From Saccharicrinis sp963677655 (lineage in GTDB: Bacteria; Bacteroidota; Bacteroidia; Bacteroidales; Marinilabiliaceae), in the NCBI GenBank assembly GCA_963677655.1, contig OY782088.1: a stretch of DNA of 64,000 nucleotides; one strand, 5' to 3'. The translations under genes and the position numbers were made by a program. This document shows positions 1 through 8,102 of the stretch, piece after piece (positions within the stretch are counted from its first letter, which is position 1; every line of letters begins with the position of its first letter). The notes beneath the pieces were generated by a model. It was not told the DNA's origin. It ran no database searches and worked only from the letters and a program-made list of their open reading frames with translations.

Positions 1-150
1 GAAGAAGTAAAAAATGAACTTTTAGAAGTTTTAGATACATGTGAATTTGCTCGTTTTTCTCCTTCAAGTGGGGAGTCAGCACAAATGGACAACTTATACA
101 ATAAGGCATTGAATAATATTAGCAAACTTGATAATCAGTTAAAGAAGTAA
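1..150 (+). CDS. batD: BatD-like aerotolerance protein, C-terminal fragment (partial)
   Basis: An open frame enters from the left edge and ends in TAA at 148-150, giving the last 49 residues of a protein whose start lies outside the window. The tail is helical and charged and contains Glu-Phe-Ala-Arg-Phe followed by a short amphipathic helix ending in Lys-Lys. This resembles the cytoplasmic C-terminus of Bacteroidota BatD proteins. The assignment leans mainly on position, because the next gene, 39 bases downstream on the same strand, is a clear BatE and batD-batE is the usual order of the Bat (Bacteroides aerotolerance) operon. Identity as BatD is likely but rests on a short fragment. Confidence 0.6.
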   Translation, partial: EEVKNELLEVLDTCEFARFSPSSGESAQMDNLYNKALNNISKLDNQLKK

Positions 151-189
151 CTTAAGAATAAAGTTATTTAAGCAGTATTAAATTGAAAT

Positions 190-948
190 ATGATGAAGCG
201 ATTAATATTTACCCTGATAGCTGTAACAATTGTTATTAATTGTGCTTTTGCTAAAAAAGATACGAGGTTTGAAAAAGCAAATGAATTCTTCCAAAACCAA
301 AATTATACGGAAGCAATTAGTACATATGAAGAAATACTAAACTCTGGTGTTGAAAGTGGTGAAATATACTTTAACCTTGGTAATGCATACTACAAATCTG
401 GAAACTTACCTAAGGCTATTTTAAATTACGAAAGAGCTAAACTTATTTTACCGCATGATAAAGATATAGCTTATAATTTAGAGATGGCAAATTCTCAAAT
501 TACAGATAAACTAGAAACAGTAGGCGAATTCTTCTTAATTTCTTGGTTTAAAAACTTTAGAAACAAAACAAAATCAGATACCTGGGCTATAATCTCAATG
601 GTTTCTTTTGCTTTAGGGCTACTATTGATAGGATTTTTTCTTTACTCTAAGTCAAGAACGTTTAAACAGATCTCATTTTATATTGGAATATTTCTTATTA
701 CAATATGCATCATATCCTTTAGCTTTTCAGCAAAACAGAAGAAGATGTTAACCCAAAGAAATAGTGCAATCATATTTGAACCTTCAGTAACAATTAAAAG
801 TTCACCTTCAGTTAGTGGAACTGAGTTATATATTTTACATGAAGGAACAAAAGTGAAAATTCTTGAGTCTGTAGGTAATTGGTATAGAATTCAAATAAGT
901 GATGGAAACGATGGATGGCTCCCTATTTCAACTGTGGAAATCATATAA
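190..948 (+). CDS. batE: BatE-like TPR/SH3 aerotolerance protein
   Basis: The 252-residue product has an N-terminal signal or anchor (about residues 4-21), tetratricopeptide repeats (about 25-100), two membrane helices (about 132-153 and 160-180) and a C-terminal bacterial SH3 domain (about 193-252). This domain order is that of BatE, the last protein of the Bat operon, which is linked to oxygen or stress tolerance in Bacteroides and Leptospira. Its biochemical role is not settled. It follows the batD fragment and precedes a strong terminator, so it should be the last gene of the operon. Two adjacent ATG codons (190 and 193) are both possible starts. Confidence 0.82.
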   Translation: MMKRLIFTLIAVTIVINCAFAKKDTRFEKANEFFQNQNYTEAISTYEEILNSGVESGEIYFNLGNAYYKSGNLPKAILNYERAKLILPHDKDIAYNLEMANSQITDKLETVGEFFLISWFKNFRNKTKSDTWAIISMVSFALGLLLIGFFLYSKSRTFKQISFYIGIFLITICIISFSFSAKQKKMLTQRNSAIIFEPSVTIKSSPSVSGTELYILHEGTKVKILESVGNWYRIQISDGNDGWLPISTVEII

Positions 949-952
949 GTTA

Positions 953-1004
953 TATAAAACAAAAAAAGGTGATTCAAATTTGAATCACCTTTTTTTGTTT
1001 TATA
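953..1004. terminator. Bidirectional terminator between batE and the STAS gene
   Basis: A near-perfect palindrome is centred at 978/979. An 11-bp arm (968-978) pairs with 979-989 and is flanked by seven A on the left and seven T on the right. The hairpin therefore has a U-run on both strands. It lies between two convergent genes, batE (+) and the STAS gene (-), and can end transcription of both. Confidence 0.88.
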
Positions 1005-1011
1005 TATTTTA

Positions 1012-1329
1012 TTAATCTTCAGCAGTATACAGATCAAATATTTTATCTAATTTCATTAATTTAAGAAGACTCATTACATCTGTTTGAACATTACTTAAGA
1101 AAAAACTAACGTTATTTTGTCGTGCTGTTTTTAATGCAGAAATAATAACTCCAATACCAGTACTATCAATAAATTTAATATTCGATAAATCCAAAACGAT
1201 ACTTTCCTTACTTTCTGATACTATTTTAGTTAATTCTATTTTAACTCCTTCAGCTGATGCAGCAGTTAATCTATCCGCTTGATTAATGCTTACAATTATA
1301 GCCTCTTTATTGTTTCTTACTTCTAACAT
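1012..1329 (-). CDS. STAS-domain anti-sigma factor antagonist-like protein
   Basis: The 105-residue protein is a single STAS domain of the SpoIIAA/RsbV type. Ser56 in the Asp-Ser-Thr-Gly-Ile-Gly motif is the expected phosphorylation site, followed by the usual amphipathic helix. Such proteins switch binding partners when a serine kinase or PP2C phosphatase changes their phosphorylation. No anti-sigma kinase, phosphatase or sigma factor is nearby. The gene lies 14 bases downstream of an Hpt gene on the same strand and is probably cotranscribed with it, so the two may serve one signalling route. The domain assignment is firm; its partner is unknown. Confidence 0.85.
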   Translation of the reverse strand: MLEVRNNKEAIIVSINQADRLTAASAEGVKIELTKIVSESKESIVLDLSNIKFIDSTGIGVIISALKTARQNNVSFFLSNVQTDVMSLLKLMKLDKIFDLYTAED

Positions 1330-1343
1330 GAGATATTTAAGGT

Positions 1344-1823
1344 TTAATAGGTACTTATTACTTGAGAAAGCTCTTTTACTGCTTCATCGCAAACATTATT
1401 AAATTTCTCTATTAATTTTTTTAATTCTGAAATATTAGCATTTTCCTTCACCCATTTGATTCTATCTTCCGGGTAACCTTCGAAATTTTTATTTAAGGTA
1501 ACTATTTCTTCTTTTTGTGCATCAGTAATAGCAGCCTTTTCTTCGAGTTCATTAATACGTAATTGTTTGGCTAAAAGCTCAAGATTCTTTAGGTCTATAT
1601 TTCCTAATTCCTGCATTCCCATCGAAACTACTGATGATTTAGCTTTATGAGCAACTGCAGCAATTTTAAGCCAATCTTTTTCTTTCATATATTGATCAAA
1701 TCCTTCCGTGAATTCCGGCATCTGATCTAAAAAGATTTCAACCAATTCTTTAATAATGCTTGTATCTCCATCAGCAATACCCTCTAAATAAGTCAGATCT
1801 ATATATTTATTTTTATCTTCCAT
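1344..1823 (-). CDS. Hpt-domain phosphotransfer protein
   Basis: I start the gene at the ATG whose complement is 1821-1823, giving 159 residues. The frame stays open to 1880, but that longer start lies upstream of a good -7 box (1859-1866) and adds an unrelated hydrophobic leader. The core is a four-helix Hpt domain with the phospho-acceptor His59 in Ala-His-Lys-Ala-Lys-Ser-Ser. An extra helical part of about 45 residues follows. Stand-alone Hpt proteins relay phosphate between receiver domains of hybrid kinases and response regulators. No hybrid kinase with a receiver lies in this window. It is the upstream gene of a probable pair with the STAS gene. Confidence 0.75.
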   Translation of the reverse strand: MEDKNKYIDLTYLEGIADGDTSIIKELVEIFLDQMPEFTEGFDQYMKEKDWLKIAAVAHKAKSSVVSMGMQELGNIDLKNLELLAKQLRINELEEKAAITDAQKEEIVTLNKNFEGYPEDRIKWVKENANISELKKLIEKFNNVCDEAVKELSQVISTY

Positions 1824-1858
1824 AAAGACTGGTCTTCGTAATATAATAAAATATAATA

Positions 1859-1866
1859 CAAATCTA
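1859..1866 (-). promoter_or_regulatory. Candidate -7 box upstream of the Hpt gene
   Basis: Read on the minus strand this is TAGATTTG, matching the Bacteroidota -7 pattern TAnnTTTG. It sits about 36 bases upstream of the chosen Hpt start. No TTG is found at the right distance for a -33 box, so support is partial. Confidence 0.4.
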
Positions 1867-2098
1867 CTTTTTTTTATCAAATTACCATATTATCAAACTA
1901 AATTTTAGAGATAAAAGAATCCTAATAAAATTTTCAGATTATTAAGAATCACCTATAAAAGAGAATATAAATCATATTTGTCAAATTCCATATTTCATAC
2001 ATTTGTATAACACTTTATCACAATAAAATTAGCCTAATGAAGTATCATATAATATATTTTATCTCATATATAAAATTATAATTATAACTGCTATTGGG

Positions 2099-2106
2099 TA
2101 ATTTTG
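2099..2106 (+). promoter_or_regulatory. Candidate -7 box upstream of gcvT
   Basis: TAATTTTG matches TAnnTTTG and ends 19 bases before the gcvT ATG, implying a short leader. No convincing -33 TTG stands about 19 bases further upstream, so this is a tentative call. Confidence 0.35.
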
Positions 2107-2125
2107 AATCTAATATAATAACAAA

Positions 2126-3208
2126 ATGAAAAGAACAGTTTTTTTTGACATTCATGAAAAATCAGGAGCTAAAATCGTGCCCTTTGCAGGATATGAAATG
2201 CCAATTGAATATACAGGTATTACTAACGAACATTTACAAGTGAGAAATTCAGTTGGAGTTTTTGATGTATCACACATGGGTGAATTTTGGGTTAAAGGCC
2301 CTAAAGCTTTAGATTTTATCCAAAAAGTAACTTCCAATGATGCTTCAATATTAGATGTAGGTAAAGCTCAATATAGTTGTTTCCCTAATGGGAAAGGAGG
2401 TATTGTTGATGATTTACTCGTTTATAAATATGAAGATGAAAAATATATGTTAGTAGTTAATGCTGCAAACATTGAAAAGGACTGGAATTGGTGCTCTTCA
2501 AATAACACTATGGGTGCAGAACTGGAAAATGCATCTGATCAAATATCTCAACTTGCCATCCAAGGCCCTGACGCGATTAAAGTACTTCAAACATTAACAG
2601 ATGTAAATTTAGCTAATATTCCTTACTACAGTTTTACTACAGGGAAATTTGCAGGAATTGAAAATGTTATTATTTCAAATACGGGTTATACTGGAGCTGG
2701 TGGATTTGAACTATATATGTATAATGAAGATGCTGTATGTATTTGGGAAGAATTATTTAAAGTAGGAAAGGAATTTAACATTGCCCCAATTGGATTAGGC
2801 GCAAGAGATACATTACGATTAGAAAAAGGATATTGTTTATATGGAAATGATATTGATGATACTACCTCGCCTATAGAGGCTGGTTTAGGTTGGATTACTA
2901 AGTTCAATGATTCTAAAGATTTTATAGACAAAGAACTTCTTTTAAATCAAAAATCAAATGGAGTAGATAAGAGATTAAAAGGATTTAAAATGATTGATAA
3001 AGGTATTCCTCGTCATGATTATGAAATACTGGATCAAAATGATAATATAATCGGAACAGTTACTTCCGGAACCCACTCTCCTATCTTAAAATATGGGATT
3101 GGTATGGGTTATATTAAAAGCGAATTCAGTAAAATTGGTTCTACAGTTTACATTAAGGTCAGAAATAGAAAATTAAAGGCTGAAATAACAAAACTTCCGT
3201 TTGTTTAA
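2126..3208 (+). CDS. gcvT: Aminomethyltransferase, glycine cleavage T protein
   Basis: The 360-residue protein has the full length of the family. It begins with the typical N-terminus (residues about 13-30 with Gly-Ala-Lys, Pro-Phe-Ala-Gly-Tyr and Met-Pro), followed by the conserved Asp-Val-Ser-His-Met-Gly segment and a C-terminal beta-barrel domain. GcvT takes the aminomethyl group from the lipoylated H protein and, with tetrahydrofolate, releases ammonia and 5,10-methylene-THF. The other glycine cleavage genes are not adjacent, as is often the case in Bacteroidota. The serine genes serC and serA lie downstream, a related part of one-carbon metabolism. The start ATG at 2126 fits the family N-terminus. 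Confidence 0.95.
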   Translation: MKRTVFFDIHEKSGAKIVPFAGYEMPIEYTGITNEHLQVRNSVGVFDVSHMGEFWVKGPKALDFIQKVTSNDASILDVGKAQYSCFPNGKGGIVDDLLVYKYEDEKYMLVVNAANIEKDWNWCSSNNTMGAELENASDQISQLAIQGPDAIKVLQTLTDVNLANIPYYSFTTGKFAGIENVIISNTGYTGAGGFELYMYNEDAVCIWEELFKVGKEFNIAPIGLGARDTLRLEKGYCLYGNDIDDTTSPIEAGLGWITKFNDSKDFIDKELLLNQKSNGVDKRLKGFKMIDKGIPRHDYEILDQNDNIIGTVTSGTHSPILKYGIGMGYIKSEFSKIGSTVYIKVRNRKLKAEITKLPFV

Positions 3209-3636
3209 AAACTGTATAAATATACATAAAATCAAACCTAATTCTCTTTTTGAAAATCTTTAAAATGATTTTTATCAACAATTAAAGAATTTTTTCATGA
3301 TTTAAATTAGCTTTTTATTTTTCAGAACAAAATACACATATCACTGATATTCTGACCTCTACACCCAATAATGATATCTTAAGGTACATTTTAATATAAC
3401 ATTTTATTATAGTATATAACTATGTTTTATTATAAATTGTGGCTATTAGTGACATATTTTTCTAATTTTGCGCTAGAAATCAAATCAAGAAGTAAAGAGA
3501 TTTATAAAATTGTATTTTTATAAATATTGAACCTATAGAATTTGATTTTTGTGATTTATAAAAAGTATTAACCATTATCGATACTATTAGATTTAGCAAA
3601 TGGCTATCTAAGTGTAAAAACAAAATTATTTAACGC
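3209..3636. other. 428-base spacer between gcvT and serC
   Basis: No gene is supported here. The stretch is very AT-rich, lacks a recognisable terminator for gcvT, and contains the candidate serC promoter at 3437-3470. No other structure stood out on reading. Confidence 0.5.
3437..3470 (+). promoter_or_regulatory. Candidate serC promoter
   Basis: TAATTTTG at 3463-3470 matches the -7 pattern TAnnTTTG. A TTG at 3437-3439 could be the -33 element, but its spacing of 23 bases is wider than the usual 19-21. It would give a leader of about 160 bases. Confidence 0.4.
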
Positions 3637-4707
3637 ATGAAAAAGCATAATTTTTACGCCGGACCATCAATTTTACCGGAATACACAATTAAAAATACAG
3701 CTGAAGCTGTTTTAGATTTCGCAGGAACAGGATTATCTGTTATGGAAATTTCCCATAGATCCAAAGAATTCGTAGCGGTAATGGATGAAGCCATAGCACT
3801 TGTTAAAGAATTATTAGATCTTCCTGCTGGATACCAAGTAATCTTTGTAGGTGGTGGTGCAAGTACTCAATTTTGCATGGCTCCTTACAACTTATTAAAA
3901 ACTAAAGCTGCTTATTTAAATACAGGAGCATGGGCAACAAAAGCTCAAAAAGAAGCTAAACTATTTGGTGAGGTTGTTGAGGTTGCTTCTTCTAAAGATA
4001 AAAACTATACTTATATACCTAAGAATTTTGAAGTACCAGCAGATGCTGATTATTTACACATTACTTCTAATAATACTATCTATGGTACAGAAATTAAAAC
4101 TGATTTAGATTTAGGTGTAAGATTGGTAGCTGATATGTCATCTGATATTTTCTCACGTCCAATTGATGTATCAAAATATGATATTATTTATGCTGGAGCT
4201 CAGAAAAACCTTGCTCCTTCAGGCGTTACAATTGCTATTGTTAACGAAAATGCTTTAGGAAAAGTAAACAGAGCTATTCCAACAATGTTAGACTACAGAA
4301 CTCACATTGATAAAGAATCAATGTTTAATACACCTCCTGTATTACCAGTATTCTCAGCTCTTCAAACTTTAAAATGGTTAAAAGACCAAGGTGGAGTTGC
4401 TGCTATGCAAAAGAAAAACATTGAGAAAGCAGCTTTACTTTATGATGAAATTGACAGTAATAAATTCTTTAAAGGTACTGTAGAAGCAGAAGAAGATCGT
4501 TCTTTAATGAATATTTGTTTTGTTATGAACGATGAATATGCTGAGCTTGAAAAAGACTTTATGGAATTAGCTACATCAAAAGGGTGTATTGGTATCAAAG
4601 GTCACCGTTCTGTTGGTGGATTCCGTGCTTCTACTTACAATGCTCTTCCTAAAGAAAGTGTTGAAGTATTAGTTGCAGCAATGAAAGAATTTGCAGCAAA
4701 ACACTAA
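3637..4707 (+). CDS. serC: Phosphoserine aminotransferase
   Basis: The 356-residue protein is a class V PLP aminotransferase with the SerC N-terminus (Phe-Tyr-Ala-Gly-Pro) and an early Glu-Ile-Ser-His-Arg-Ser motif. The Schiff-base lysine is about Lys190, in Gly-Ala-Gln-Lys-Asn. It converts 3-phosphohydroxypyruvate and glutamate to O-phosphoserine, the second step of serine synthesis, and can also serve pyridoxal-phosphate synthesis. serA follows after 86 bases on the same strand, so the two form an operon for the first two steps of the pathway. The full length and all core motifs are present. Confidence 0.96.
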   Translation: MKKHNFYAGPSILPEYTIKNTAEAVLDFAGTGLSVMEISHRSKEFVAVMDEAIALVKELLDLPAGYQVIFVGGGASTQFCMAPYNLLKTKAAYLNTGAWATKAQKEAKLFGEVVEVASSKDKNYTYIPKNFEVPADADYLHITSNNTIYGTEIKTDLDLGVRLVADMSSDIFSRPIDVSKYDIIYAGAQKNLAPSGVTIAIVNENALGKVNRAIPTMLDYRTHIDKESMFNTPPVLPVFSALQTLKWLKDQGGVAAMQKKNIEKAALLYDEIDSNKFFKGTVEAEEDRSLMNICFVMNDEYAELEKDFMELATSKGCIGIKGHRSVGGFRASTYNALPKESVEVLVAAMKEFAAKH

Positions 4708-4730
4708 TAAAATAAATTACAATAATATTA

Positions 4731-4753
4731 CCGAAGTCTCCACGAGACTTCGG
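4731..4753 (+). promoter_or_regulatory. Intercistronic hairpin between serC and serA
   Basis: A perfect 10-bp stem (4731-4740 with 4744-4753) closes a three-base loop. It is GC-rich compared with its surroundings and is not followed by a U-run, so it is unlikely to be a simple terminator. It may protect or process the mRNA between the two genes. Confidence 0.6.
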
Positions 4754-4793
4754 ATATTCATTTCTAATAACTCAAAAATCAATTCTCAATATT

Positions 4794-5714
4794 ATGACTA
4801 AAGTTCTTGTTGCTACAGAGAAGCCTTTTGCAAAAGCTGCTGTAGATCAAATTGAAGCAATAGTTAAAGAAGCAGGTTTTGAATTTGCTTTACTTGAAAA
4901 ATATACAGACAAAGCTGATCTTTTAGATGCAGTTAAAGATGCGTCTGCCCTTATTGTACGTTCTGATAAAGTTACTGCCGAAGTAGTTGAAGCAGCTAAA
5001 GAATTAAAGATTGTTGTTAGAGCCGGTGCTGGTTATGACAACCTTGACCTTGAAGCTTGTTCTGCTGCAAATGTTGTAGCTATGAACACACCTGGTCAAA
5101 ATTCAAATGCTGTTGCTGAATTAGCATTTGGAATGATGATTTTTATGGCACGTAATGCATATAACGGAAGTGCTGGTACTGAATTAAGAGGTAAAAAAAT
5201 TGGTATCCACGCATACGGAAACGTTGGCTTATATGTGGCTAAAATTGCCCAAGGAATGGGAATGGAAGTTTTAGCTTACGATCCATTTGTTAGCGCAGAT
5301 AAGATGAAAGCTGATGGAGTAACTCCAGTTGATTCTGTAGAAGAATTATACTCTACTTGTCAATATGTATCTTTACATATTCCGGCAAACGATAAAACTA
5401 AAGAATCAATTAACTTTGATTTACTTTCTAAAATGCCAGCAAATGCAGTATTAGTTAACACTGCTCGTAAAGAAGTTATTCATGAAGCAGACATGATTAA
5501 ATTAATGAATGAGAGAGCTGACTTTTCATATATTTCTGATATTGCACCAGATAATAAAGATGACTTTTCTACATTTGAAGGAAGATACTTCTTTACTCCT
5601 AAAAAGATGGGTGCTCAAACTGCTGAAGCAAACATTAATGCTGGAGTTGCAGCTGCAAATCAAATTGCTGATTTCATCAAAAATGGAAACACTACATTCC
5701 AGGTTAACAAATAG
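4794..5714 (+). CDS. serA: D-3-phosphoglycerate dehydrogenase, short Lys-type
   Basis: The 306-residue D-isomer-specific 2-hydroxyacid dehydrogenase has an NAD-binding fold (about residues 105-270) and no C-terminal ACT or intervening domain, so it is a short type III enzyme. It oxidises 3-phosphoglycerate to 3-phosphohydroxypyruvate, feeding SerC. The substrate arginine is kept (about Arg225, Asn-Thr-Ala-Arg). The usual catalytic histidine (Pro-His-Ile-Gly in Escherichia coli) is replaced by Lys270 in Pro-Lys-Lys-Met-Gly, and the catalytic glutamate position appears to be non-Glu. The first glycine of the dinucleotide motif is Ala in His-Ala-Tyr-Gly-Asn-Val-Gly. Lys-type forms are known from Entamoeba and Bacteroidota. 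Lacking an ACT domain, it should be insensitive to serine. Confidence 0.9.
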   Translation: MTKVLVATEKPFAKAAVDQIEAIVKEAGFEFALLEKYTDKADLLDAVKDASALIVRSDKVTAEVVEAAKELKIVVRAGAGYDNLDLEACSAANVVAMNTPGQNSNAVAELAFGMMIFMARNAYNGSAGTELRGKKIGIHAYGNVGLYVAKIAQGMGMEVLAYDPFVSADKMKADGVTPVDSVEELYSTCQYVSLHIPANDKTKESINFDLLSKMPANAVLVNTARKEVIHEADMIKLMNERADFSYISDIAPDNKDDFSTFEGRYFFTPKKMGAQTAEANINAGVAAANQIADFIKNGNTTFQVNK

Positions 5715-5745
5715 AAGACAGTTAACAAGGATATTATAATATTTT

Positions 5746-5777
5746 AAGGTTACCTACAACGGGTAACCTTTTTTTTT
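5746..5777 (+). terminator. Terminator after serA
   Basis: A stem formed by 5748-5754 and 5762-5768, extended by A-T pairs, has a loop of about seven bases and is followed by a run of T (5769-5777). It ends the serC-serA transcript. Confidence 0.88.
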
Positions 5778-5805
5778 GATCTATTATATTTCTTAATATT
5801 TCGAA

Positions 5806-5842
5806 AAATAAAAAAGCCTGAAAATATCTATTCCCAGGCTTT
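5806..5842 (-). terminator. Terminator for the GT39 glycosyltransferase gene
   Basis: 5813-5820 pairs with 5835-5842 (8 bp). On the minus strand the hairpin is followed by a U-rich run (complement of 5801-5815). It lies just past the stop of the minus-strand gene at 5868. Confidence 0.75.
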
Positions 5843-5867
5843 AAATTTCTTTGATATCATTTCACTT

Positions 5868-7271
5868 TCAATTAAAGGAATATATCTTTTTCTTTAGTGA
5901 AGTATATTTTTCCGATAATCCTTGTATTGAATAATCAGGATTTCTTTTTAATGTCTTATTCGGGATAATAACATTAAAAGAATCTTTACTTTCCTTTTTC
6001 TCCTGAAGCTCTTCATATGTTACACTCACAACCTTGCCCCTACTATAGAACTGACTTGAATAACTTTTCTTACCTAAATAATACAACGGCTTATTCATTT
6101 CACCTTGCGATTCGATCAAATACTTATCTGTATTAGTATATTTTTCAAAATTATTATTGATTAATCCTAAAACTAATGCCAAACAAGCTAACACAGGTAA
6201 AATTAAACTAATAATAATATTCGATTTCTTTCTTTTTATATCATCCCAAAATACCACTACTAATAATGCTATTGGAGGCATTACTGGTAAAACGTATGTA
6301 TGTATTAAACTTTTTGAAACAGTAAAAAACAACGGTGTCCAAATCAGCCATGCAGCTAAAAAGAAAATCCATTTATTTTTAATAGCATCTTTTCTATTTT
6401 TCCACAACTTGCCAATTACAACCTGAATCCAAGGTAAAGCCATTCCAAGTAAAAATAACCAAACTATCCCTAATGGTTGTTGCTTTGGAAAACCATATTT
6501 ATCCCCTTTCCAGCTTGAATCAAAAAAACGTTTAAAATGCTCACCAATTATAAAGTAATCAATAAACCCTTCAGTTTTTCTTTCCGCTAAAATATACCAT
6601 GGAACAGCTATAATGGCCATTAGTAAAATACCTAATAACCATGGTAGTTTTAGAAATAAATTTTTCCACTCTTTAAACCACAACACCCAAATAAAAATTG
6701 GAGGAGCAGTTAGTATAATAATTATAGGACCTTTAGCTAACAACCCTAACCCAAAACCAATAAACATAAGGTAACCCCAAACATTAACTTTAGAATCATT
6801 AATCTGCTTCCAAAAACCAATCATTACTAATGTCACTGCCAGCAATAAACTTGTATCGGTTGAAACTACGCCTGCATGTAATAAAAACTGAGGTAAAGTA
6901 AACATCACAAAAGCAGAAATAAGCACAGACATACCTTTTTCTTTAACGGCTTTGGAAATAATAAAAACTATCAGTAAACATAATAAGAATGCAGGAAATC
7001 GTACAGCAAACTCATTCACACCAAAAACCTTCATACTTAGGGCAGACAACCATGTATTCAAAGGTGGTTTTGCCCAAAAAGGAACTCCGTAATCTATTTG
7101 GGGGGTAATCCAATCATTAGTTTCATACATTATTCTAGCTATTTCAGCATACCTCGCTTCCGTCTTATCCATTAATGGTAAAATAGCATTTAACAATAGT
7201 CTTAATAATAAAATTCCAATTAAGCTATTACGAAAGAACTTCTTATTATTTATTAATTCAGCAAGCTTCAT
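5868..7271 (-). CDS. ArnT/PMT-like membrane glycosyltransferase (GT39/GT83 type)
   Basis: The 467-residue protein has about ten or more hydrophobic segments and the N-terminal periplasmic loop typical of polyprenyl-phosphate-sugar glycosyltransferases. The loop contains Glu-Ala-Arg-Tyr-Ala-Glu-Ile-Ala, then Asp-Trp-Ile-Thr-Pro and Lys-Pro-Pro-Leu (about residues 37-73). Such enzymes move a sugar from undecaprenyl phosphate to a periplasmic acceptor such as lipid A, a polysaccharide or a protein. Its start overlaps the end of the upstream GT2 gene by four bases, so the two are translationally coupled: GT2 makes the lipid-linked sugar and this enzyme uses it. The sugar and acceptor cannot be read from the sequence. 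Confidence 0.82.
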   Translation of the reverse strand: MKLAELINNKKFFRNSLIGILLLRLLLNAILPLMDKTEARYAEIARIMYETNDWITPQIDYGVPFWAKPPLNTWLSALSMKVFGVNEFAVRFPAFLLCLLIVFIISKAVKEKGMSVLISAFVMFTLPQFLLHAGVVSTDTSLLLAVTLVMIGFWKQINDSKVNVWGYLMFIGFGLGLLAKGPIIIILTAPPIFIWVLWFKEWKNLFLKLPWLLGILLMAIIAVPWYILAERKTEGFIDYFIIGEHFKRFFDSSWKGDKYGFPKQQPLGIVWLFLLGMALPWIQVVIGKLWKNRKDAIKNKWIFFLAAWLIWTPLFFTVSKSLIHTYVLPVMPPIALLVVVFWDDIKRKKSNIIISLILPVLACLALVLGLINNNFEKYTNTDKYLIESQGEMNKPLYYLGKKSYSSQFYSRGKVVSVTYEELQEKKESKDSFNVIIPNKTLKRNPDYSIQGLSEKYTSLKKKIYSFN

Positions 7272-8005
7272 TTTTTATATTTCTTATTTATTTTATATAA
7301 ATCGTACCACAACTTTAGCGAATAAGAAAATTTCACTTTTGACTCATCTTTATCTATCCAGGATTTTAAAGGAACCTCACGAGCTATTTTTTTCATCTTT
7401 TTACCTTTATACAAGTATTTTATTCTAAAAAAAATCTCTACATCAAATAACCATTTTGAAATAAACTTATCTTTAAAAATTACACCACCTAAATCCCTTG
7501 TGAATATTTTGCATCCACATTGTGTATCATAAACATTCAATCCAAGAATAATTGAAATCATTGTTGCAATGCCTCTACCAATAATATGACGATATAACTT
7601 TCTATCTATCCTATTATCAATTTTTTGAATTCTTGAAGCAAAAGCAAAAACAATTTTTTTCTTTACCCTTTTGCTAACCTTGATGCATTCTTTTAATGAA
7701 GTTGCTAAGTCTGAGTCTAAAAAAGCAATTTTTTCAAATTCAAGGTTATTATCATAACAATATAATACCCCGCTTCTTACAGCTGCGGCTTTACCTCCAT
7801 TTTTTTCATTTCTATTTATGAAAACACGATCAGGAGAAGTCTGTCTTATTTCTTCTAATAATTTGATTGTATGATCTTGTGAACCATCATCTGAAAACAC
7901 AATCTTACACAACTTTGTTTCTTTTAAGAATTTAATATATTCATTTTTAGGAAGTCTATTATATTCATTATAACAAGGAACAACAATCGCTATATTTCCA
8001 TCCAT
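7268..8005 (-). CDS. Family 2 glycosyltransferase, polyprenyl-phosphate sugar synthase (DPM1-like)
   Basis: The 245-residue protein has a GT-A fold with the opening Val-Val-Pro-Cys-Tyr-Asn-Glu segment, the nucleotide motif Asp-Asp-Gly-Ser (about residues 39-42) and the metal-binding Asp-Ser-Asp (about 97-99). There are no C-terminal membrane helices, as in short soluble dolichyl-phosphate mannose/glucose synthase-like proteins. It should transfer a hexose from a nucleotide sugar to undecaprenyl phosphate on the cytoplasmic face. It is the first gene of a two-gene unit with the GT39-like enzyme (ATGA overlap). A likely promoter lies 45 bases upstream. Confidence 0.82.
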   Translation of the reverse strand: MDGNIAIVVPCYNEYNRLPKNEYIKFLKETKLCKIVFSDDGSQDHTIKLLEEIRQTSPDRVFINRNEKNGGKAAAVRSGVLYCYDNNLEFEKIAFLDSDLATSLKECIKVSKRVKKKIVFAFASRIQKIDNRIDRKLYRHIIGRGIATMISIILGLNVYDTQCGCKIFTRDLGGVIFKDKFISKWLFDVEIFFRIKYLYKGKKMKKIAREVPLKSWIDKDESKVKFSYSLKLWYDLYKINKKYKK

Positions 8006-8049
8006 TACATTAATTTATTATCGGAATCGTTTTTACTATTTCGAAGATG

Positions 8050-8057
8050 CAAAAGTA
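8050..8057 (-). promoter_or_regulatory. Candidate -7 box for the GT2-GT39 unit
   Basis: On the minus strand this reads TACTTTTG, a full match to TAnnTTTG, about 45 bases before the GT2 start. No -33 TTG is visible at 19-21 bases, so confidence is moderate. Confidence 0.4.
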
Positions 8058-8102
8058 GTAAATCATTTTAATTACATTTATTATTAAGTTAACATAGAAA
8101 AA

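Noticed and set aside
1824..1880. Longer Hpt start at 1880
   Set aside because: A good -7 box lies between the two starts, so the longer one would be upstream of transcription; its residues do not fit the domain.
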